Position numbers and translations under genes: made by a program. Below the pieces are notes generated by a model, which was given only the letters and a program-made list of their open reading frames with translations, was not told the origin of the DNA and ran no database searches. From positions 84,404,509 through 84,468,508 of the forward strand of contig CM070577.1 of NCBI GenBank assembly GCA_036346355.1: 64,000 bases of DNA, given 5' to 3'. This stretch comes from Rhipidocladum racemiflorum. Lineage: Eukaryota; Streptophyta; Magnoliopsida; Poales; Poaceae. Of the stretch, positions 34,249-44,559 are shown piece by piece. Within the stretch, counting starts at the first letter, position 1, and every line of letters starts with the position of its first letter.

Positions 34249-34905
34249 TGTTCCGAGAAATATTAGATCCCAAACCACCAAAAAAAAGCTATAGATGCCG
34301 AGTTTAACACTCTATGCGGTCAATGGTAATAATACATGTCTTAAAAAATATTAGAGATCGAGCCGCAAAAGAAATTTTAGCTGCCGAGTTTAACACCCTA
34401 CGCGCCTATTTTCCCGTGAAAAATGAGGGAAAACGGGTAAAAATGGAGAAACGACGGACGAAAAACGAATCTCTATTTTTTTTTTGGGAAACGACCAACG
34501 AAAACATTTTTTTCCATGCTCCGGAGAAAAAACAGATCACGAAAATATATTTTTTTCAGGCAAAATGGAGAGAGGACATGTTCCGAGAAATATTAGATCC
34601 CAAACCACCAAAAAAAGCTATAGATGCCGAGTTTAACACCCTATGCGGTCAATGGTAATAATACATGTCTTAAAAAATATTAGAGATCGAGCCGCAAAAG
34701 AAATTTTAGTTGCCGAGTTTAAAACCCTACACGCCTATTTTCCCGTGAAAAATGAGGGGAAACGGGTAAAAACGGAGAAACGACGGACGAAAAACGAATC
34801 TCCATTTTTTTTTGGGAAAAGGCCAACAAAAACATTTTTTTCCATGCTCCGGAGAAAAAAAAGATCACAAAAATATATTTTTTTCAGGCAAAACGGAGAA
34901 AGGAA
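34249..34905. repeat. Tandem duplication of about 329 bases inside Helitron C
   Basis: ATGTTCCGAGAAATATTAGA starts at about 34249 and again at about 34578. The two units stay aligned through GGTCAATGGTAATAATACAT to CCATGCTCCGGAGAAAAAA. Confidence 0.85.
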
Positions 34906-35345
34906 ACGGCCTCCATATTTTTTTTGAGGAAATAGCCACCGAAAATATTTCCCCATGCTCCGGAGGAAAAACGGATCATGAAAACATTTTTTCGGGCAAA
35001 ACGGAGGAAGGAAACGGTTTTCCATTTTTTTTTTGGAAAACGGCACCAAAAACATTTTTCCCATGCTCCGGAGGAAAAACGGATCACGAAAACTTTTTTT
35101 TTTGGACAAAACGGAGAAAGGAAACGGTCTCCCTTTTTTTGGGGGGGGGGGTAGCCACCGAAAACATTTTCCCCATGCTAAGGAGGAAAAACGGATCACG
35201 AAAATATTTTTTTCCGGGCAAAACGGAGGAAGAAAACGGTTTTCCATTTTTTTTGGGGGAAAACGGCCATCGAAAATATTTTTCGCATGCTCTGGAAAAA
35301 AAAACGGACCACGAAAACATTTTTTTCGGACAAAACGGAGAAAGG
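34843..35345. repeat. Tandem array of about 110-base units inside Helitron C
   Basis: CATGCTCCGGAGG-type words occur at 34843, 34954, 35062, 35174 and 35286, spaced 111, 108, 112 and 112 bases. Each unit has GGCAAAACGGAG(A/G)AAG, then ACGG, a T run, GCCACCGAAAA and an A/T run. Confidence 0.87.
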
Positions 35346-35634
35346 ACCCGAACGTAAAGCGCGAGGACCTATTTGTTATAATTTTGGACCTGTTCGCTAT
35401 CCTGAAAAATTAGGAAAGGACTCGCTCGCGATTCGTACTTAACGGGAGGTTCTGCATGTAAAACGGTAAACCAGGGACCTAAACGCGAACCAGGAAAAAT
35501 ATTTTCCTCTCACATAAAATCGCGCAGGGACCCGTTCGTAATTTCGAAGAACCGGAGGTTTTTTTTTGCAAAAACAGAGGTGAACACGTGGGCAGGCCGG
35601 TTGAGCTCCAAATCCTTCGTGAGTAGGGGTGTTA

Positions 35635-35635
<1 letters not shown>

Positions 35636-35665
<30 letters not shown>

Positions 35666-35695
35666 TATGTATATGTATATGCATGTATGTGTATA
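35636..35695. repeat. TATG microsatellite, right half
   Basis: Continues the ATGT/GTATAT array interrupted by Helitron C. Confidence 0.85.
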
Positions 35696-35705
35696 GGCAT
35701 ATATT

Positions 35706-36036
35706 TAGGACGCCATTGGACGCTCGAAATGGGGCATCATGGTGCATAGGCACTATGATTTCAAATACGCAAATTCAAGTCAAATTCGGTTATATTTTTA
35801 AAAACTTCAATTTTAGGGTATATACCCATCTATTACAATTCAAATAAAACACACATATTTGAAAAAATATACTCAAATTCAAAGATTTGAATGAATTTAG
35901 TTTACATGCTTTGCTGATTTATATATAAAATCAGCATATACCTACAATCAAACTATCATTAAAAAAAGGAAATTCTAGTTTGAATTTCAGTTGAAACTTA
36001 TTCGAACTAGTTAGTGAGCTAGTTAAACTCAACGTC
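35706..36036 (+). repeat. TIR repeat family, copy 6 of 6 (cut by LTR)
   Basis: Duplicate of copy 3: from TAGGACGCCATTGGACGC to AACTCAACGTC, where the LTR starts. Confidence 0.65.
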
Positions 36037-38231
36037 TGTAACATCCCCATTTTTGGCTTTCCTGTCCAAAATTAACTTAAATTAATTAATTTAGAGATTT
36101 GGATTTTCATTGTTGTTCTAATTATCCTGGCATCCTTATCTGTCCGAAAGTGAAATTTATTTCATTTTCATCTAGAGAATCATTATTTTAATCCAAATCA
36201 ATTCCTAATTCAATTTCCTCAGGAAATTCAAATCTGAAAATCTCATATCAATTCAAAGACTCATTCCAAACCTCATTTGGAATTCCAATCAAATTCCAAA
36301 ATCTTTCAAAATTCAAAACTCATCAATTCTCTGTAACGGGTCAAACCCATTAACCTATTACTATTCATCATCTTCAACCTCAAGCTCATGCATGGCAACT
36401 TGGCTACCTCTTCTTTCTTCTCTCATATCTTCCAAAATACTTCACCAAATCATGCGGGAGATGAAGCATTGCAAAGATCTTGATGAGAGGAATCAATTCC
36501 CTGCCGTCCCTCTCCCTAAATCCCGCCAAAACCATCACATCTAGCCTTCAAACCGAAATTATTGTCCACACCATAACTCAGCCGTTTCTAAACCTTTTCA
36601 CTTGCTTCCACTTCCTATAGTTGTGTCTCGTCTTCCTCTACACCGTGCTCACCTTTGCCTGCTGCTCCCGCAACTCCTTCCTCTCCGAAGCTCATGAAAA
36701 CAATCGCTGGACGTCTTCAAAGACGTCACCGAGCCAACTTTTGATTCGGTGAGTCAACTGAAGTTCCGTTCGCGTCACTTTGTGCACATTGTTGCCACGA
36801 TCTAAAGTCTTCAAGAAATTTCAGATTTCGTCAAGAATTGACTCTAAATTTCGTGTTTGTTCGTCGTCAACCGAAGAGTTTGTGACCTCGATTGCTCTCA
36901 ATCCGGTAACATCTAATCCAATTCCTTTTAGCCATAGATTCATCTTGTCATGCTCTATGCGGTGCTCCCGTTGGTTTTGCAAAAAATTCATCAATTTGAT
37001 GCATTTCCCAAAACGAATGTCGTTGTCACGCCAACCTTCGGCCTCCCCATGGCTGCGCCGCCTCCGTCCACATCGTCACCGGCCGCCATGCGCCCCACCC
37101 TCTCCTCACCTCGCTGCCGCTGCGGTTCGAAGGGCCCCAGGTAACGTCGTTCGGCCACTCCGGCCGGCCGACCAGCTAACCTCCTGGCTGGCGCGCACTC
37201 GTGACGCTGCCGCGCCTTCCTGCCGGCTGGCGCGCGCTGGCGATCCGCCTCGTGTCCTAGCGCCGCTGCCCTAGTCCGCCCTGACCCCGGCGTTGCCGGC
37301 CCACCGCTGCCCCATCCCGCTGCCGACCGCTGGTCGCCGAGCACCCAACTCCTCGGCGCCTCCATGCGCAAGGAGGACCAAGCTCCTCCTCTGTTTTGGC
37401 TGTGAAGAAGAACCTCAAGTCCATGATAGCCGGGTCCCACAGTCATAGAGAGAGGGAAATTCAGGAAATGGAGAAAATAAAGTATTCTCGAAATATTCCT
37501 CGTTTTTCCAATTTTCAAACCGAGAGAATTCAAATGCTCATATCTTTGTCATACGAACTCCAAATTGATCCATTCATATTCCTAAATTCATCTAAATTCA
37601 ATACCTTTTTGCCAGTACTAATTTTATAATTTTTAGATTTTATTTATTTTATTTTATTTATTTGTGTTCCGTTTTGCGTGTAGCCGAAGAGTCCGTCGAA
37701 GCTGCCGACGCCGTCGCTGAGCATCAAGAGTTCGATACCTTTGCTGCTGGTGAAGGCAAATCTCCTTAACGCACGTTGATCCTATGATTTATAACTGTTT
37801 TACAACATGCATTGCTATTTACATAAATGTGATGTTAAATATAGGTTGGTAGTTAATCCGAATTTGTTATCACCACCTTGATATTGAAACCCATGTTTAT
37901 TTGTAACCCTAAGATGCTGTGATGATATCATGTTCATATTATGTTGTGATATATGTTGTTTAGTACGCTAGAAGTGCTTAGTTATGGAGTTGATTAAAAT
38001 ACCTATGATGGGATACTTTGAAACTATTGTTAAAACGTGTTTTTGGAAAATTGTAGCAATGTATTTGCTGCTGTAATTGCAAAGTAAAAATAAAATAAAA
38101 ATGGTTTAGACTTGGGCAGAATGGTTTGTCTAATGGGTGCGGATGGAGCACTAGTTATTATATGTGCGAGTACCGCCCAAGTTAATTAGGGACCGACGCT
38201 TATGATTGCCCATTCTAAACACAACCGTACA
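36037..38231 (+). mobile_element. Truncated copy of the solo LTR
   Basis: Begins TGTAACATCCCC after ACGTC, parallel to 10635, and follows it to ACAACCGTACA. The last third is absent. The GC-rich segment (37030-37370) is more diverged from copy 1 than the AT-rich parts. Confidence 0.88.
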
Positions 38232-38921
38232 TTATGTAATAAGATAGGTGAAGAACTGTAAGATGGCACTGCGTGTATAAATGGTAATGGATATCTTTGA
38301 AGTCTCTAATTAGTGTTCTGTTTCAACACTTTGAAATGACGTATTAATTAATAAATGCATTGGGCTTACTCGATGGTTTATTAATCAAATATGGCCAGAT
38401 CAGTATAATTAACTCGGGATTAATAGCAACACTCGGTCATTATCTGGGGTTAATTACGCGGGTGGGTCCCCACGAAAGTGTTAAAACCAAAACCGTGAAA
38501 CTAATTAATCGAGGTGTTGTATTGTATCATTATTAATTTCCAAGGGGATAATTGAGGTTTCAAATATATCCCAGACCTCAACCACTAATCCACGACATTA
38601 GCTGCACGCGCACTCTACATCTAGATCACAAGGGTGTCCCATTGATCCACGACGCTTGATGCACATAGCATTACATGTGGCCGTGCTAGCTTTTGCAAAG
38701 GTTGTAGTGCCGTTGAGCTGTAGGAGAGATTTGTCTCTTGCAGTGCACTTAATTCGAAGGAAGGACAACGTACAAGTTTGCCATCTTCTGATAGTGCAGA
38801 TGAAGTCCTCGAAACGCTGTTCATGGCGTCTGATCAATCTTCCCTTAATGGTAGGAAATATGGCTTGTACTCTGCACTCCCTCGCACGGCATCGTGTTAA
38901 CTTTTCACTGGACAAGCTTCC
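38232..38921. other. Low-copy DNA; possible decayed coding remnant
   Basis: Open frames occur on both strands at 38598-38928 (plus 90 codons, minus 105 codons). I recognise no family, and the frames overlap each other. Nothing else was identified. Confidence 0.35.
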
Positions 38922-38929
38922 TCTATGAT

Positions 38930-39096
38930 CAGGGGCGGAGCTAGTCCAGACCTAAGTCACGGACTAGACCAACTGATCTTAGATTAAATATCTATTTTCA
39001 ATGATTTTTCAATAATTTTTCATAGAATTTTAGTGGGCTTTCAGTACTAAGCCCCGGGCTACAGCCTACTCTGCCCGGGGCCTGGATCCGCCTCTG
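38930..39096. mobile_element. hAT-type MITE, 167 bases
   Basis: The ends CAGGGGCGGAGCTAG and, reversed, CAGAGGCGGATCCAG are terminal inverted repeats. A perfect 8-base target duplication TCTATGAT flanks it (38922-38929 and 39097-39104), as expected for hAT. Non-coding. Confidence 0.93.
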
Positions 39097-39104
39097 TCTA
39101 TGAT

Positions 39105-40378
39105 TAAACCGTACCCAATTTGTGGTATTAATTAGTACTTTGTTCGAGTGAGCCCATTTAAGGTTTTGCGCACTGAATTGCGTAGGGTCGAGCTATCTAA
39201 CGCCAATGCTTTCTTCTTTTTCAGAAAGAAGAAAGAACATAAAGGCGATCGAAGAGGACAGCTCTAACGAAGAACTCTTACGAAAAATCAAAGAATGGAA
39301 AAGACAGGGGAAGAAACAAAAGAAACCGAAAGAGAGAAGACAGGTCTAATCAGGAAGCCTCGTTTTGTGTCGCACTGAAGAGTGATATATATCTCTGCCC
39401 TTCAGCATACCACCTAGCTAGTGTGCCTCTAGCCCATCGTCGTAGCAGTAATATATCGTCATGGGTTCTAGAACATGCATGTAGGCTGAATCCCATCTAA
39501 TTGGCTTTGTTAGGTAGGTAGGATTGTGCTCCAAATCGATCTGAATTACTGTGAACAGACAAATCCAACCAAATCGCGGCTAAATGTATTCCGTTTACAC
39601 CGAACGTTAATTGTCCAAGTTTAACGTCTACTAACTACTACTAGGTAGAGCTGGGCGTTATGCTCTGTTGGATGAATTTTGATAAAGTACTCATTGATAA
39701 GAACAACATCTACGGTGAATGTTATTTTTCCTTTGACGAAACATTAAAAAAAGGGGTAAGAAAAATCGAAATAATCACGATTTTAGAATTCACGAGGGAC
39801 TTTTCACAGAAACGGCGAACGGGAACAAGATATAGGAAAGTTTACGGGCTTTTTCGAAAAAACGGGATGCACATTTCTGGAACCATGGGTATTTTTTTTT
39901 TCTTCAAAAAAGGTATGTTCGGGAGCTAGGACCTCTATCGAATTTACTAAAAAAATAAAATATGAGAGCATGATCAAGTAGGGATTTTATTTTCGTGAAT
40001 AAAGAAATGTTACAAGAAGGAGATTTTAGTCGGATTATTTTTTTAGGCACACATGCCTTCCTATTTATGCCCACCTAAGAGGTAGCAGTTAATACTATTA
40101 TAGACGCCTCTTGTTTTCATGAGCAAGTCTTCGTTAAGCTAGTCTTGAATCGTTCCGCACTTTGGTCAACAGTGATGGGCATTGCCTAATCGTCTAACTC
40201 GTAAATTGCCAAATGTGTCAATAACCGCTCTCACGTAATCACGTTTGAAACTACCTTGTCTTTCGATCAATTTACCTAATTAGGACTTATAAAATTTTGT
40301 AGGACTAGTCGTCATTGCCCACGATTGATCATCTCTAGGTCTTAATTAATTTGTTGTCATAGTTTTTGACCAACTTAC
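39105..40378. other. Intergenic DNA, no gene seen
   Basis: AT-rich low-copy sequence. The 89-codon frame at 39660-39929 shows no domain and contains homopolymer-encoded runs. No repeat ends paired. Confidence 0.4.
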
Positions 40379-40386
40379 TACTAAAA

Positions 40387-40546
40387 CAAGGGCGGAGGAC
40401 CACGTATGGCGGGGTATGGCACCTACCATACTTGTCCTGCCACGTGTATCCTTAGTACTCTTAGCACATATCCTGTCACGTGTATCCTTGGTACATAGAA
40501 ATAATGATTTCGTCATACCAGAATTTGTTTCCGTCCTCCGCTACTG
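40387..40546. mobile_element. hAT-type MITE, 160 bases
   Basis: Ends CAAGGGCGGAGGAC and, reversed, CAGTAGCGGAGGACGG. Perfect 8-base target duplication TACTAAAA at 40379-40386 and 40547-40554. Its ends resemble those of the MITE at 38930 (GGGCGGA core). Internally, CCTGCCACGTGTATCCTT is echoed by CCTGTCACGTGTATCCTT. Confidence 0.92.
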
Positions 40547-40554
40547 TACTAAAA

Positions 40555-41599
40555 GAAATAAGGTCTCCTTTAAATTATGATAATAGAAATATCCATTATA
40601 TTAAGCGAACCTCCAATATACGAGTCTACTCAATAGAAACTTTGATCATAAAATATTGATTTGGTCAATATTCCTGGTCACTCCTAGCGTTGACCTCTGC
40701 ACATCTAATCTGCACATGCGTGTTTATGTTGTAGAATGATACGTATACATCTAATTCTCAGCATGCATTCGTCTTTTGTCCCTGATGGTTACACACGAGT
40801 GTCTACTGTCCTACTTAGCAAGTGGGGCTAAATTAAAGATGAACACACATAACTTTCGGTGCCAACATAGAAATCATCCGTTATCTAGCTTTCTTTATGT
40901 TTGTTTGACGAATCTAGCATTTCTGAATAGGCATTTGTAAATTTGGCCCACTCCCTTACTACAAAAGGCGTTGTAGGTGACACCCATCCCCTTTCGCGCC
41001 CGGAGAGCACGGGAGCTGGCGAGCACGGAAACGGGCAAACGAGCGTCGAAGTAGGTGCTGCCACGCTTGGAGAGCATAGAAGGAGCACCTCCTCCCACGC
41101 TGGCTTGCCGTACCGCGACAGCGACCAGCTTCCACACTCCCTAGACACGATAGGGGACAGTTATCGTCTGCCGTGTCTTTTGTGGCGGGGAGGATCGATA
41201 TCAAATTTGTAAATACATACGCAGGATACTAGATTTATATATAAAAAAAAGAAGACTAAGTTAGACTAGAAAAGTGAGGATTTCGCATATACATCGACCA
41301 CAGCAGGGACATATATACTAACGAACTAGCCATGATACATCAAGAGGAAAGGGGGAGGAATGTGTGTGTAAAGCATCAGAATCTCTTTGATTTGCTGTCC
41401 CTTATCCAACGTGTGCGCAGGCTCAATGATCACAACACCAGCAAGCACCCAGTGCAGTGCATGCATTGCCCGCCTTTTGTTCAGTGGGGTGGTGTGATAT
41501 ATTCTCCTGTTCCATCACTGCATAGCCCCCAGGTGAAGAAAGGTGGTTAATTAGCCCGGAAAAAGGGGGTGCATTTCTTAACACCTAGATATCTCCCTG
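40555..41599. other. Intergenic DNA with a short GC-rich block
   Basis: Mostly AT-rich. A GC-rich block at 40970-41190 starts near TTACTACAAAAGGCG, which resembles a CACTA-type end, but I could not pair a second end. Overlapping short frames here show no domain. Confidence 0.35.
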
Positions 41600-41604
41600 A
41601 ATTA

Positions 41605-41783
41605 TGTTGGAATAGTCCTACATTGATTGTGGGGAGTGTTTGAGCATGGTTTATAAGAGTGAGGGAGCACCCTCCTTATTGAGCTAGTTTTTGGGGGGAG
41701 ATAGCCCAAGAGACCTTGGCCCGCTGTTCGGGTTAAGCCTGACCTGGGATCCGGGCGAGCTAGGTGTGGCGGTCCGGCTAACA
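41605..41783 (+). repeat. TRIM 5' LTR
   Basis: Differs from the 3' LTR by scattered substitutions, e.g. CCTACATTGATT versus CCCACATTGGTT, and AAGAGTGAGGGAG versus AAGGGTGAGGGTG. Confidence 0.93.
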
Positions 41784-41785
41784 AG

Positions 41786-41798
41786 TGGTATCAGAGCC
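41786..41798 (+). other. TRIM primer binding site (initiator tRNA-Met type)
   Basis: TGGTATCAGAGCC is the standard complement to the 3' end of plant initiator tRNA-Met. Confidence 0.9.
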
Positions 41799-41884
41799 CA
41801 ATTGTGGCCCGGGGGAGCCCAGGGGTGGCCTAGGTAGCCTAGGTGGTTCCTAGATAATCTCGGCCCAATGTGTGAGGGGGAGAT

Positions 41885-42063
41885 TGTTGGAATAGTCCCA
41901 CATTGGTTGTGGGGAGTGCTTGAGCATGGTTTATAAGGGTGAGGGTGCACCCCTCTCATTGAGCTAGTTTTTTGGGGGAGATGGCCTAAGAAACCTTGGC
42001 CAGCTGCTCGGGTTGAGCCTAACCTGGTATTCGGACGCGCTAGGTGTGACGGTCCGGCTAACA
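41885..42063 (+). repeat. TRIM 3' LTR
   Basis: 179 bases, TGTTGG...TAACA, followed by AATTA. Confidence 0.93.
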
Positions 42064-42068
42064 AATTA

Positions 42069-43025
42069 TGCCCGAATCATAGAGAAATTTGAAAACATCA
42101 GGCATCGAAATCAAGTTTGATGTGTATATGCCACGAACGATCAAACCCGGATTCGTTGATCAGACCAAAATATAGTGATCGATCGCCGTATTTGCATTTA
42201 CGGTGGATTAATTCTGGAAGGCGTAGGTGTTACACTGATCGAATCACGAGACAGGCTAGCGACGTGAATGCCTGGGGTGTCCATACTGACGTAACAGCAT
42301 ACACAAACAGAGCAAACTAAACATATGTGATGGCTCAGCACGAGCCTACGTTGTAGGGTTACACTGATGGCCTAATTCTGACTTGTATAAACCAATCATA
42401 TTTGCATTAGGGATATATCATAGCGACATTATCGTACTGTGCGTTTTCTGAAAAAACAACCACAAAGAGAGAAGCAGGTAAGTTAATTTTGCCCTGAGTT
42501 GGCGACAGAATTGCTTCATTTCAGGCACAGGTTAAGGGGAATTATCACTGGCAATACAATCCTAATACAAGTTGTACGAATCTTAAATCAAGCGAAGGGA
42601 TAAGTAATTATCATCTTCCTTTCATCCATGCTTTAGTATTTACGCAACTTTAAAAAAAAAATACGGACACAACACCTGCCAGAGATCGAGTTCTGAAAAA
42701 TGAAAATGTAGACTAGAAATAAATTTGTTTGATCTTTTCTGCCAGTGACAGTGTGTGATGTGTATTGAGTTGTATACACCAGCCAGTTCATCCAAAAACT
42801 TAAGCTAATGAGGAAAGACGGACAATTCACTTATACTTCAAGGTACTGGACTGCTGGCGCCTGGCAAACGCATGCAGTTGTCCGAAAACTCCTTTCCATC
42901 CTGCCGGCAAAATAATCGCCTCTGCATCTACACTCGGACGCTTTAATTGCATGCCGTGCCGATATCTACCTGCACTGACTACAGATGATAAGACAGCCAT
43001 TTGCAGTCTCAATGGGGGATGGTCC
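42069..43025. other. Intergenic DNA, no gene seen
   Basis: Low-copy sequence without convincing frames or paired repeats. Confidence 0.4.
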
Positions 43026-43151
43026 TTGCAAGACCAAGATCTGATGACCTCCAACAGTGCTCATCAGGCCAAATGAGAGAGAAAAACTTTGCAAGACCAA
43101 GACCTGATGACCTCCAACAGTGCTCATCAGGCCAAATGAGAGAGAAAAGCT
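43026..43151 (+). repeat. 63-base tandem duplication
   Basis: TTGCAAGACCAAGA(T/C)CTGAT through CAGGCCAAATGAGAGAGAAA occurs twice, at 43026 and 43089, nearly identical. Confidence 0.93.
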
Positions 43152-43840
43152 CTCTTTTCAGCAGAGCCCATCGAGAAAGATTTAAGTGCATGCATGCAAT
43201 GCAACACAACACAACACATTGCAAATGGTCCTGGAAATAGTGCCCTTGGATGGATGGAAGCCAAGCAGCCTCCCTCCAGACAGAAGAGCTCCATGCTGGC
43301 CCTGGCCCTCTCTCTCCCACATTAACAACATGCATGTATGTACATCTAGCTAGCTGCCTTGGAGAAGAGGAGAGCCTTCTTGATTGGATTATTAGATGCC
43401 CTAGGGCCTCCTTCCCTTGGTGTTGGTCCTGCTCACCACTACTACTCCTTGAGAGCTCCCTTTCCAGCTCAGCTACTCATTTGCTTTGTTGAAAACCCCA
43501 TCCCCCATGGGAATCTTCAGCAGTGGCATGACACACTAATGGCCAATTAGTCATCATCATCATCAAACAAAACCGTGGATTAGCATCAGACAAGAGAGGT
43601 ATGGTCAAGTCACCGAATATGGCTTGCATTGCATCCTTGCATCCACGGCAGTTCGTCTTCATCAGGTAAGAAGGGAAATCTAATTACTTTGCGGTGCGGA
43701 TGGAGTACTAGTTATTTCTTGCGTAATTGATCGGTGCCATTTAATTAGTTTCATGTGGTCAGGTAGAATCTGCTAGCGTCGATCCATGGTACGTAGTCCC
43801 AAGTCTCAACTGGTAAGACATTTGGGAGGTTGTGAGTAGG
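43152..43840. other. Low-copy, CT-rich DNA resembling a gene-leader region
   Basis: CT-rich tracts (CCCTCTCTCTCCCAC at about 43306), TCATCATCATCATC and short frames. It looks like untranslated or promoter-type sequence, but no gene follows it. I tested it by eye for plant microRNA hairpins and saw none. Confidence 0.3.
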
Positions 43841-44045
43841 CTCGAGTAAACGAACCGAGCTCAAGTGAGCATGGTCTCTCGTACTCGAGTTCGGTAGAAA
43901 TTCGAGCCGAGTTTGAGTTGGGTTTCGAGCTCGGTTTGGTCTAAGCTCGCGAACTTAGTATCAAGCTCGAGTTTGGCTCGTTTGGAGTTCAAACCAAGCC
44001 TAGAGCGAACCGAGCTCGAGTAGATCAAAAAGTCTCGAGCTTTTT
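43841..44045. repeat. GAGCTCGAG-rich palindromic repeat
   Basis: Repeated short inverted words (CGAACCGAGCTC, CTCGAGTTCGG, GAGCTCGGTTTG, GCTCGAGTTTGGCTCG) resemble a common grass interspersed repeat. The left half (AACGAACCGAGCTC) mirrors the right half (GCGAACCGAGCTCGAG) imperfectly. Confidence 0.45.
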
Positions 44046-44446
44046 TTTACAGCCCTAGTTACGAGTTCATGAAATTTGTCGAAACCGCGGGTTACCCGTG
44101 ATCGAAAATTAGAAAAGTAGAAAATCTGTGTATTGTGAGATCGAATTAAGCGGATAAAACCAGAGCATTAGCATTAGAATGCGGTTCACCTGAAAACATT
44201 CATTTTGAGAAATCAGTGACAAGATGGAGACCATCATCAATCATGCTAGCTAATAACAAGCTAGGCTGCGATGTATAATGTACATACGTTGGCTCAACCA
44301 TAGTTCGTCCCTTCTCACATCGATGTTCCACCTAGAGCTAGAAAGGCCCACGGCATTACTTGCATGGTGGCATTACAGCAATGGAGGCGTCCTACTACCA
44401 GCAAAAGCTCAATCCACAAATCAAAAAAACTACCTAGCGATCGACC

Positions 44447-44450
<4 letters not shown>

Positions 44451-44481
<31 letters not shown>
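44451..44481. repeat. (GA)n microsatellite
   Basis: About 15 GA units without interruption. Confidence 0.95.
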
Positions 44482-44484
<3 letters not shown>

Positions 44485-44559
44485 ATTCTACAGTGGCAAG
44501 AATTAATTGATGGAGCTAGCTGAATCAGATATGATGGTTTGAAGAGCCATAGATTGATG

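Larger units (their letters stand above)
34078..35635 (-). mobile_element. Non-autonomous Helitron, copy C (minus strand)
   Basis: On the minus strand the 3' end is CTCTCACTAG followed by T, and the 5' end lies near TTAACACCCCTACTC after an A. The body contains the family words GTGTTAAACTCGGCAT and TAATATTTCTCGGAACATG in reverse. The duplicated block at 10197-10220 keeps the same ATGT microsatellite uninterrupted, which is a natural empty site with A^T at the break. The 5' terminal dinucleotide is TT, not TC, so that end is slightly degenerate or misplaced. Open frames inside (for example 34812-35357) are by-products of stop-poor tandem repeats. Confidence 0.75.
32640..38231 (+). repeat. Large direct duplication, copy 2
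   Basis: Matches 8471-12820 in the same orientation. It begins abruptly inside the Sirevirus tail and stops abruptly inside the solo LTR sequence (ACAACCGTACA then unrelated TTATGTAATAAG). It has gained Helitron C and a 10-base tandem duplication near the start (GTTAGCAAAC twice), and lacks the 313-base core segment of the TIR element. Confidence 0.88.
41605..42063 (+). mobile_element. Complete TRIM (terminal-repeat retrotransposon in miniature), 459 bases
   Basis: Two 179-base LTRs (41605-41783 and 41885-42063), each TGTTGGAATAGTCC to GGTCCGGCTAACA, flank a 101-base interior. The interior has a PBS TGGTATCAGAGCC two bases after the 5' LTR and a PPT TGAGGGGGAGAT directly before the 3' LTR. 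The target duplication AATTA lies at 41600-41604 and 42064-42068. There is no coding sequence, so it must depend on another element's proteins. Confidence 0.95.

Noticed and set aside
34735..35357. Repetitive 126-181 codon frames in 34.7-35.4 kb as a repeat protein
   Set aside because: They follow the 110-base tandem array of Helitron C on both strands; Phe/Lys-rich runs come from T and A homopolymers.
38598..38928. Host gene remnant with frames on both strands
   Set aside because: No recognisable domain; frames overlap and have no gene context. Kept only as an unresolved low-copy stretch.
39660..39929. 89-codon frame MLCWMNFDKVLIDKN...
   Set aside because: No domain, ends in a homopolymer-coded Phe/Lys stretch, and no neighbouring gene signals.
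40940..41215. Gene or CACTA element in the GC-rich block
   Set aside because: ACTACAAAAGGCG resembles a CACTA end, but no second end or target duplication was found and the frames overlap on both strands.
43300..43560. Plant microRNA precursor near GGAGAAGAGGAGAGCC / GAGAGCTCCCTTTCC
   Set aside because: No mature plant microRNA that I know matches, and I could not form a convincing stem.
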